DNA from: a bacterium
GTDB lineage: Bacteria; Patescibacteriota; Minisyncoccia; Phycocordibacterales; SBAW01
Reading direction: 5' to 3'
Length of the DNA: 11,462 nt
Assembly (NCBI GenBank): GCA_030647845.1
Contig: JAUSIO010000076.1
Location: forward strand, 1 to 11,462
Shown here: in pieces, positions 5,839-10,858 of the stretch
Layout of the letters: every line of letters starts with the position of its first letter
Numbering within the stretch: the first letter of the stretch is position 1
The notes under the pieces: generated by a model
Told to the model about the DNA's origin: nothing
Databases searched by the model: none
The model's input: only the letters and a program-made list of their open reading frames with translations
Position numbers and translations under genes: made by a program

Positions 5839-5962
5839 ATAGATTGTGCTTTTTAGCAAATCGTGCGAAATCCCGCAGAGAAGCTTCTTCCCACAAACGA
5901 AACTCTTCCTTTTCCGATAGTATCTCGAAGCCTCGCTTGAGGATATCGTTCTTGCTCAACAT
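5837..5962 (-). CDS. 41-aa acidic/basic microprotein, unrecognised
   Basis: Read on the - strand from ATG 5962-5960 to TAA 5839-5837, this frame encodes 41 residues: MLSKNDILKRGFEILSEKEE, continuing to RDFARFAKKHNL. It is rich in Lys, Arg and Glu, looks mostly helical, and has no membrane segment or Cys. Support for a real gene is good for its size. An extended -10 box (TGC then TAGAAT, with TAGAAT at 5974-5969) ends 6 nt before the ATG, as at other leaderless genes here, and a bidirectional terminator lies just beyond the stop. It is divergent from pilC across a 50-bp gap. It may be a small regulator or antitoxin-like protein, but I see no recognisable domain. Confidence 0.5.
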   Translation of the reverse strand: MLSKNDILKRGFEILSEKEEFRLWEEASLRDFARFAKKHNL

Positions 5963-6012
5963 GTTTACATTCTAGCAGGTAAACAAAAAAGCAGGGTACA
6001 ATGTATAGGAGT
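5963..6012. promoter_or_regulatory. Divergent promoter region between the 41-aa gene and pilC
   Basis: Only 50 bp separate the two start codons. On the - strand TAGAAT (5974-5969) with upstream TGC is an extended -10, 6 nt from the ATG at 5962. On the + strand TACAAT (5997-6002) ends 10 nt before the pilC ATG at 6013. Both suggest leaderless or nearly leaderless mRNAs. The two promoters are close enough to compete for RNA polymerase. No clear -35 is seen for either. Confidence 0.5.
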
Positions 6013-7227
6013 ATGGAATTTAAGTACGAAGCAATAGACCAAAGAGGTATGCCGCAAGCCGGTGTTGCAAACGCGACCAGCCAAGACGCGGTCATCGTGA
6101 TGCTCCAGCGTCGCGGGCTTACTATCACCGCCCTCACGAGCGGGAAGAAAAAAGGGCTCAAGGAGATGTTGGGCTCCGTTTCCTTTTTTGACAACGTGTC
6201 CAGCCGTGACATCGTGCTCCTGTCGCGCCAGCTCGCCACTTTGTTCGAGGCGCAGGTGTCTGCGTTGCGTGTGTTCCGCCTGCTTGCCGAGCAATCCGCA
6301 AAGCCGTTTTTACGCGCTGCCTTGGTCGCAGTCAGCGACGACCTCCAAGCGGGCAACAGCATTTCGAAGTCGCTCGCCAAACACCCTAAAGTGTTCTCCG
6401 ACTTCTACGTCAACATGGTGCGCGCTGGCGAGGAGTCGGGCAAACTCGACCAAACATTCCTTTTCCTTGCCGACTATATCGACCGCTCCTACGAACTTAC
6501 TTCCAAGGCGCGCAACGCGCTTATTTATCCAGCATTTATTATGCTCACTTTTATCGGCGTGATGACGCTGATGCTTACTATCATCATCCCAAAAATAGGC
6601 GACATTTTAACCCAAGACGGCCAGACTCTGCCGATATATACGCAACTCATTCTCAACCTCAGCACCTTCTTAGTTGACTATGGCATTTTCCTCCTTGTCG
6701 CCCTTATCATTGGCGGCTACTTTGTGTACCGTTTTGGGCAAACGCCAAACGGCCAGCTTGCCTTGAGCCGGTTGAAGCTCTCGGTGCCCTACGTGGGGGC
6801 ACTGTACCAAAAACTCTATCTCTCGCGGTTTGCCGACAATATGCACGTGATGCTCTCCTCCGGCATCTCGGCGGTCCGCTCGCTCGAGATTACTGCTACC
6901 GTCATTGACAACAGAGTGTACGAAACTATTATGCAAGATGCTCTCACCGGCGTTAAAGCCGGCAATCCGATGTCGCAAACGCTCGCGCGCTACCCACAGG
7001 AAGTGCCGGCAATTATGGTACAGATGCTACAAATCGGCGAGGAGACAGGCGAGCTTAGTAATATCTTGGAGCGTATGGCAAAGTTCTACAACCGCGAGGT
7101 TAATGCCGCCGTCGACACGTTGGTCTCCTTGATAGAGCCGGTGCTTATTGTTGCCTTGGCGGTTGGTGTCGGTTTCCTGCTTGCCGCTGTCCTCCTGCCT
7201 ATCTATAGTTCTACCTCCAGCATCTAA
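6013..7227 (+). CDS. pilC: Type IV pilus platform protein PilC (GspF family)
   Basis: The 404-residue polytopic membrane protein is the platform on which PilB and PilT act. It has the GspF layout. A short cytoplasmic start (MEFKYEAIDQRG) leads to a first helical domain (about 60-180) with GEESGKLD. A membrane helix pair (about 165-245) follows, then a second domain (about 265-385) repeating the pattern as GEETGELS, and a last membrane helix (VLIVALAVGVGFLLAAVLLPIY). I chose ATG 6013 over ATG 6001 because family members begin M.F.Y.A.D..G and because 6001 overlaps the predicted -10 box. pilC is separated from pilT by a 630-bp patch of small genes and repeats. Its 3' end converges on the hicA-like gene with 16 bp between stops and no visible terminator. 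Confidence 0.93.
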   Translation: MEFKYEAIDQRGMPQAGVANATSQDAVIVMLQRRGLTITALTSGKKKGLKEMLGSVSFFDNVSSRDIVLLSRQLATLFEAQVSALRVFRLLAEQSAKPFLRAALVAVSDDLQAGNSISKSLAKHPKVFSDFYVNMVRAGEESGKLDQTFLFLADYIDRSYELTSKARNALIYPAFIMLTFIGVMTLMLTIIIPKIGDILTQDGQTLPIYTQLILNLSTFLVDYGIFLLVALIIGGYFVYRFGQTPNGQLALSRLKLSVPYVGALYQKLYLSRFADNMHVMLSSGISAVRSLEITATVIDNRVYETIMQDALTGVKAGNPMSQTLARYPQEVPAIMVQMLQIGEETGELSNILERMAKFYNREVNAAVDTLVSLIEPVLIVALAVGVGFLLAAVLLPIYSSTSSI

Positions 7228-7243
7228 TTGAAGAACAAAAACC

Positions 7244-7483
7244 TTAACGAGAAGCCCAGTTTCTCCATACTTTTTTGTCTATTTTTGACTGGCGTATCAT
7301 AGTTTCCAGCGTACGAGGTACAAAACTCTTTTGACCATGGAATTGGATTTCAACAACTGCACCCGTCTCTTTGTTTACCCAAGCTTCGTGAGAACCCTTA
7401 CGGTCTTCAAAGTACTCGAACCCGCTCTCTTTCAAAAAAGCAATTACGTCTGAATAATTCCAATTAAATAAGCCACGGGGCAT
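7244..7483 (-). CDS. hicA: HicA-family mRNA interferase toxin
   Basis: The 79-residue protein matches HicA (YcfA-like): NWNYSDVIAFLKESGFEYFE, then RKGSHEAWVN with the predicted catalytic His32 of the G-S-H motif. A strand FHGQKSFVPRTLETMIRQSKI completes the small dsRBD-like fold. HicA toxins bind and cleave mRNA, stopping translation until neutralised by HicB. Its ATG lies one base after the stop of the upstream antitoxin gene, so the two form an operon with the antitoxin first. It is convergent with pilC. The toxin appears full length with its active-site His intact. Confidence 0.85.
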   Translation of the reverse strand: MPRGLFNWNYSDVIAFLKESGFEYFEDRKGSHEAWVNKETGAVVEIQFHGQKSFVPRTLETMIRQSKIDKKVWRNWASR

Positions 7484-7484
7484 G

Positions 7485-7787
7485 TTAGGCGACCTTTGCC
7501 GTTAAGGAGCGATAATAAGGAGAAACGACAAGAATGCTACTACCTTCGCTCGAGCTTGAAGCCCTCTCTTTTAAAGCTTTAAAATATCTTGTCCAATACT
7601 CTTCTGGGGCGTACCGGTTGAGGAGTTCGTCTGAAAGGTCATTTTTTATTACTGTCTCGAGATGAAGCTCTGCTGCCTCCTTTATGCTTTCCAGCAGTTC
7701 AACAGGATGGGAGCCTTCCTCGACTATATCAAAGGTTAGACAGACACCCACGTACAAGCCCCCCTCTTTATATACAAGAAACTCCAT
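7485..7787 (-). CDS. hicB: HicB-like antitoxin
   Basis: The roughly 100-residue product begins MEFLVYKEGGLYVGVCLTFD, a good match to the N-terminal fold of HicB antitoxins (YKE...Y.....C..FDIV.EG....E....I.EA.EL.LE). The segment after residue 50 (SDELLNRYAPEEYWTRYF) is typical of short HicB-like proteins. No separate DNA-binding domain is obvious in the Ser-rich tail. I prefer the ATG at 7787, which has AGAGGG 4 nt upstream and starts where the family starts. An in-frame ATG at 7826 would add 13 residues and has TATACA 6 nt upstream, so a leaderless longer form is possible. It should bind and neutralise the adjacent HicA. Confidence 0.75.
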   Translation of the reverse strand: MEFLVYKEGGLYVGVCLTFDIVEEGSHPVELLESIKEAAELHLETVIKNDLSDELLNRYAPEEYWTRYFKALKERASSSSEGSSILVVSPYYRSLTAKVA

Positions 7788-7826
7788 AGTGCCCTCTTTC
7801 TTTGTGTTGGATGTCCGATTTATCAT

Positions 7827-8063
7827 GGTGTATGTATACCATATATACGCATTAGTAGCTAACGAGGCTGCAGGGCAGAAAGGCCTTATAAACGAGGGAG
7901 CGAGAGAACAAAAGTCCCACTTTTGATTCCGAGCGAGCGAAGCTTATATCACCGCTAGGGGATATCCACAGGGGCACTATGGACTCGTACGCCAGTGGGC
8001 TATACTTGGGTGAGCCTGCGAGCTTATTAATACGCAGATTATAATAATTAAGTAATAGTACCT
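7827..8063. other. Intergenic region between hicB and the first pilin, with promoters and a hairpin
   Basis: I see no gene in these 237 bp. Near the left end, TATACA on the - strand (7838-7833) is the likely -10 of hicBA. A perfect hairpin CAAAAGTCCCACTTTTG (7909-7925, 7-bp stem, CCC loop) lies in a purine-rich stretch with repeated GAGCGAG-type words. To the right, TATACT (8001-8006) and TATAAT (8040-8045) are -10 candidates for the pilin gene. The latter would give a 5' leader of about 10-12 nt. No convincing -35 elements accompany them. Confidence 0.5.
8040..8045 (+). promoter_or_regulatory. -10 box of the first pilin gene
   Basis: A perfect TATAAT ends 18 nt before the ATG at 8064, implying a short 5' leader rather than a leaderless transcript. 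The surrounding A/T-rich stretch (8024-8061) fits a strong promoter for an abundant pilin. No good -35 is seen at 16-18 nt spacing. Confidence 0.45.
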
Positions 8064-8621
8064 ATGTCGAAGAATTTTATATCGCGCCTCTCTGCTGTTG
8101 CTAGTAAAAAAGGCCTTGCCCCGCGTAGCTTTATGCGGAGTGGGGGCTTCACCCTTATTGAGCTCTTGGTCGTCATCGCCATTATCGGTATCTTGGCGTC
8201 GATCGTGCTTGTCTCGCTTACCAGTGCTCGTACCAAAAGCCGCGATGCGGCGCGCGTTACCGCCCTGCAGGAAATGGCAAAGGCGATTACACTCGCAGAC
8301 ACCGACCCAACACCGTCTCTTGCCGGTTGTACCACTGCCAGTTCCAAGGCAAATACCTGCACCGGTCCTACTCCTATTGGCTTCTCTGGGTATGCCGACC
8401 CTTCCACCGGTATCGCTGGTACCGTATGTACTCCTCTCTCAGTCGCTGGGACTCCATGTCAGTATGCGATAGGTCAACAGGGGGCAGTAGCGACAGCTGG
8501 TCCTACGACACAAAGTTTCGAAATCTGCTCGAACCTCGAAGCTGGTTCTGGCGGTCTTCCTGTGGGTCTTGTTCACTCTGGCAGTGACACAGGCGGTGGT
8601 GTGGTTGCCGGTTGTCTATAA
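8064..8621 (+). CDS. Type IV prepilin, probable major pilin
   Basis: The 185-residue class III-signal protein has an unusually long 28-residue leader. The cleavage site is SGG28|F29TLIELL with Glu33 at +5, then the hydrophobic assembly helix LLVVIAIIGILASIVLVSL and the lineage-typical SARTKSRDAAR. The globular part is Gly/Thr/Ser-rich with six Cys, an even number that could form three disulfides; the last is two residues from the end. PilD, encoded downstream, would cleave it. It has its own promoter and is followed by a strong terminator (8649-8682), so it is transcribed alone, as expected for the abundant fibre subunit. A hairpin-forming sequence lies within the leader codons (8121-8138). 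The pilin call is firm; major versus minor is inferred from transcript layout. Confidence 0.88.
   Translation: MSKNFISRLSAVASKKGLAPRSFMRSGGFTLIELLVVIAIIGILASIVLVSLTSARTKSRDAARVTALQEMAKAITLADTDPTPSLAGCTTASSKANTCTGPTPIGFSGYADPSTGIAGTVCTPLSVAGTPCQYAIGQQGAVATAGPTTQSFEICSNLEAGSGGLPVGLVHSGSDTGGGVVAGCL
8121..8138. repeat. Hairpin in the first pilin leader
   Basis: CCGCGTAGCTTTATGCGG can fold with CCGCGTA (8121-8127) against TATGCGG (8132-8138), one G-T wobble and a GCTT loop. An outer GCCCC (8118-8122) and GGGGC (8142-8146) could extend or compete with it. It encodes residues just before the G|F cleavage site. Confidence 0.55.
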
Positions 8622-8648
8622 TTTACGCTATCTTCTTGGAGCTTCTCG

Positions 8649-8682
8649 AGAAATCCCCAACCTTGTGTTGGGGATTTCTTTT
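8649..8682 (+). terminator. Intrinsic terminator after the first pilin gene
   Basis: AGAAATCCCCAA (8649-8660) pairs perfectly with TTGGGGATTTCT (8668-8679), a 12-bp stem with a 7-nt loop, followed by TTTTAT. It lies 28 bp after the pilin stop and 10 bp before the next gene's -10 box. It insulates the major pilin from the downstream operon. Confidence 0.85.
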
Positions 8683-8691
8683 ATACAGGGG

Positions 8692-8697
8692 TATACT
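8692..8697 (+). promoter_or_regulatory. -10 box of the second pilin/pilD operon (leaderless)
   Basis: TATACT ends 7 nt before the ATG at 8705. The sequence TTGGGG at 8668-8673, inside the terminator stem, is a possible -35 with an 18-nt spacer. This supports ATG 8705 as the start and a leaderless mRNA. Confidence 0.55.
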
Positions 8698-8704
8698 GGC
8701 TGAT

Positions 8705-9394
8705 ATGAAAGTATCAAGGCGACGCCTTCACACCAGAGCTCACAAGGCGTCGCCTTGCGTTCCTTCAGGTTTTACTTTGATAGAGCTGTTGACCGTCATC
8801 GCCATAATCGGCATTTTGGCATCGATTGTGCTGGTGTCTTTGGCGAGCGCCAAACAAAAAACCCGCGACGCCGCGCGCATTTCCGACATCCGCAACATCC
8901 AACTGGTTCTGGAGGAGTATTACAGCGACTATAACCGGTATCCGTGCGGCATCTACAGCTCAGGTGTCGGGGTTAACTGTGTAGGTACTGTATCAAGCCC
9001 AGTACTGCCGTTTACACCAAACTATATGTCGAAGGTGCCAACCGACCCGCTTAATCCGGCCGTTGGCGTCACTGGGAATTGCACCGATGGTAACCAAGCC
9101 GGTTGTTACCGGTACGTTGCTATGGCGCTCGGTAGCGGCACCACAAACTGTTCGCAAGCATATCGATACCACCTCGGCGCAGTGCTCGAGCGGCCAAGCG
9201 GCAGTAGCGCGCTTACCCAAGATACCGATGTGCTCGCCGCCGCAAATGGGTATAATTTTTGCGCCCAAAGCGTTGTTACTTTGGACTTTTCTGGCTTGAG
9301 TGCTCCAGCTCCGACCCCGACCGCTTCGTGTAATGCAAGCGCAGGCACAGCCCAGCCAGGTGGCACGGAAACCTGCTACGACGTGACCCCATGA
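8705..9394 (+). CDS. Type IV prepilin (second pilin)
   Basis: The 229-residue prepilin has a 22-residue basic leader, cleavage at SG22|F23TLIELL with Glu27 at +5, the helix LLTVIAIIGILASIVLVSL, and then SAKQKTRDAARISDIRNIQ. The segment EEYYSDYNRYP is typical of GspG/PilE-like pilins, and KVPTDPLNP resembles the PTDP loop of that family. A Pro/Thr-rich tail follows. The mature part has eight Cys. I place the start at ATG 8705 because a -10 box lies 7 nt upstream; an upstream in-frame ATG at 8612 would sit inside the previous gene and read through its terminator. The leader codons include a 14-bp inverted repeat (8715-8757). The stop overlaps the pilD start as ATGA, implying translational coupling. 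Confidence 0.88.
   Translation: MKVSRRRLHTRAHKASPCVPSGFTLIELLTVIAIIGILASIVLVSLASAKQKTRDAARISDIRNIQLVLEEYYSDYNRYPCGIYSSGVGVNCVGTVSSPVLPFTPNYMSKVPTDPLNPAVGVTGNCTDGNQAGCYRYVAMALGSGTTNCSQAYRYHLGAVLERPSGSSALTQDTDVLAAANGYNFCAQSVVTLDFSGLSAPAPTPTASCNASAGTAQPGGTETCYDVTP
8715..8757. repeat. Nested inverted repeat in the second pilin leader
   Basis: The left arm (8715-8728, C plus AAGGCGACGCCTT) and right arm (8744-8757, AAGGCGTCGCCTT plus G) are perfect 14-bp complements separated by 15 nt. Each arm is itself palindromic (AAGGCG around one base with CGCCTT), so the DNA or RNA can fold into one long stem or two small hairpins. It starts 10 nt after the A of the ATG. Confidence 0.92.
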
Positions 9395-10203
9395 CCTTTT
9401 TTGCGGCTGCGGTCTTGGGTGCCATACTTGGCAGTTTTATAAACGCGCTCTCGTTTCGTTATAACACCGGGCGTTCCATAGTGCGTGGCCGCTCGCGTTG
9501 TATGCACTGCGGGCACACGCTTGAAGCGCGCGACTTGGTGCCAATTTTTTCCTATCTCTGTTTGCGCGGCCACTGTCGCTTGTGCGGTACACACATCTCG
9601 GCGCAGTACCCATTGGTCGAGGTCGCCGCCGCGGCACTCTCGCTTGGTGTGTATATACTCTATCCTACGCCGCTTTACTACACGATATTCCTTTTGGTCT
9701 GGTTGGTAATACTCTTTATAGTCGTGTATGACCTGCGGCACACGGTTATACCATGGCCTAGCTCGGGTTTGCTGGCGTTGCTTGCCTTTGCGTCTCTTTT
9801 TCTCTTTGGCGTCCCGACATTGCCAGCACTCTTGGCAGGGCCACTGTTGGCTCTGCCGCTTTTTTTGCTGTCGCTTGTTTCCGCGGGGCGGTGGATGGGC
9901 TGGGGCGACAGCGCGTTTGAGCTCTCCCTGGGCTGGCTCTTGGGTGCAACCGCAGGGCTCTCGGCGCTCGCTTTGGCAGTCTGGAGCGGCGCGCTTGTTG
10001 GCGTGATGTTGATGTCTCTTTCCAAGTGGTGTACCCCGTTGGGAATCCGCTCCACAGGAGCGGCAAAAAAATCCTTTTTTTTATCTCTAACGGGGTTTAC
10101 AATGAACAGTGAGATCCCGTTCGCGCCGTTTTTGGCGCTTGGGGCAGCACTCGTATTTTTTTTCCATGTCGATTTTCTCTCAACACTCTCGGCGCTTTGG
10201 TAA
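9391..10203 (+). CDS. pilD: Prepilin peptidase PilD (A24 aspartyl protease)
   Basis: The 270-residue polytopic membrane protease cleaves prepilin leaders and, in many homologues, N-methylates the new N-terminal Phe. The N-terminal domain has GSFINALSFR and the zinc-binding pairs C37xxC40 and C62xxC65. The two catalytic aspartates are Asp114 (YDLRHTVIP) and Asp173 in GWGD (residues 170-173, the GxGD motif). About seven membrane helices follow. The C-terminus has IPFAPFLALGAA, typical of the family. Its ATG overlaps the TGA of the upstream pilin (ATGA), and its 3' end overlaps the next pilin's start by 38 bp, so all are co-translated. All key residues are present. Homopolymer runs (A7 and T8, 10064-10082) occur in the 3' third. 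Confidence 0.94.
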   Translation: MTFFAAAVLGAILGSFINALSFRYNTGRSIVRGRSRCMHCGHTLEARDLVPIFSYLCLRGHCRLCGTHISAQYPLVEVAAAALSLGVYILYPTPLYYTIFLLVWLVILFIVVYDLRHTVIPWPSSGLLALLAFASLFLFGVPTLPALLAGPLLALPLFLLSLVSAGRWMGWGDSAFELSLGWLLGATAGLSALALAVWSGALVGVMLMSLSKWCTPLGIRSTGAAKKSFFLSLTGFTMNSEIPFAPFLALGAALVFFFHVDFLSTLSALW

Positions 10204-10858
10204 GCCCTTCGACTCCGCTCAGGGCAGGGGGTTTACGCTTATCGAGTTGCTTGTCGTTGGCGCGATTATTATTATTATTACTTCGCTGTTTTTACTGCGG
10301 CAGTCAAAGTTCGACAGTACAACCATTTTGCGTAGTCTCGCATACAGTATTACGCTGTCGATGCGGCAAGCACAGGTCTACGGTGTTAGTGTCCAGGCGA
10401 CCTCCACTTTTTCCGGCGTGGTGTATGCCTCGGGCTACGGGCTCTACTTTACTGCGGTGCCGAATAATATCTACCTATTGTTTGCCGATATCAACAACAA
10501 CGGCCGGTACGATGCTGGCGAAGACGTGCAAGCATTTACCCTCAATAATGGCTACAGGATTAGCGAAATCTGCGCGATAAATGCTCTCAAAAATTGCTCC
10601 GCCAAACCAGACGGCATGACAGACGACAGCACTAACAGCCCGACCATCAGCAACCTCTCGGTTATTTTTCGGCGGCCGAACCATGATGCATGCATCTCGA
10701 CCGATGTAGCTCCCGGCGTGTGCGGACAGGTGGCTACGCAAACCTTTTCTACTGCCTATATCCAAATCAGCTCTAAAGGTGACCCAAGCATATTCCGTAG
10801 TATTACCGTTTCAAACACGGGCGCAATTGAGACACAGCGTCCCAACAAACTGCCATGA
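10166..10858 (+). CDS. GspH/FimT-like minor prepilin
   Basis: The 230-residue prepilin has a 22-residue leader, cleavage at GRG22|F23TLIELL with Glu27 at +5, and an Ile-rich helix (VVGAIIIIITSLFLL). A GspH/FimT-like globular domain follows: SLAYSITLSMRQAQVYGVSV, then GYGLYFTAVPNNIYLLFAD. Residues 108-119, DINNNGRYDAGE, fit the calcium-binding loop pattern DxNxNGxxDxxE. Four Cys lie in the C-terminal half. FimT/GspH proteins act as tip or priming subunits, and some bind DNA in competent bacteria. I chose ATG 10166 because it gives a leader of normal charge; the next in-frame ATG upstream (10109) lies deep in pilD. The start overlaps pilD by 38 bp. Part of the leader is encoded by a hairpin-forming repeat (10204-10225). 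Confidence 0.82.
   Translation: MSIFSQHSRRFGKPFDSAQGRGFTLIELLVVGAIIIIITSLFLLRQSKFDSTTILRSLAYSITLSMRQAQVYGVSVQATSTFSGVVYASGYGLYFTAVPNNIYLLFADINNNGRYDAGEDVQAFTLNNGYRISEICAINALKNCSAKPDGMTDDSTNSPTISNLSVIFRRPNHDACISTDVAPGVCGQVATQTFSTAYIQISSKGDPSIFRSITVSNTGAIETQRPNKLP
10204..10225. repeat. Dispersed-repeat-like element in the FimT-like leader
   Basis: This 22-bp element has arms GCCCT (10204-10208) and AGGGC (10221-10225) around TCGACTCCGCTC. Its sequence resembles a hairpin repeat I recall as scattered in many environmental bacterial genomes, often translated as PFDSAQG, exactly the peptide encoded here before the G|F cleavage site. The resemblance is from memory and unverified. Confidence 0.6.

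Noticed and set aside
6001..6012. ATG at 6001 as the pilC start
   Set aside because: The codon overlaps the TACAAT box and adds four residues not typical of the family; MEFKYEA from 6013 fits better.
5853..6380. A 175-codon ORF on the - strand spanning the start of pilC
   Set aside because: It is antisense to pilC over most of its length and overlaps the 41-aa gene in another frame. The latter has promoter and terminator support; this one has none.
8612..8704. Upstream in-frame start for the second pilin at 8612
   Set aside because: It would add 31 residues that overlap the previous gene's stop and read through a strong terminator; ATG 8705 has a -10 box 7 nt upstream and gives a normal leader.
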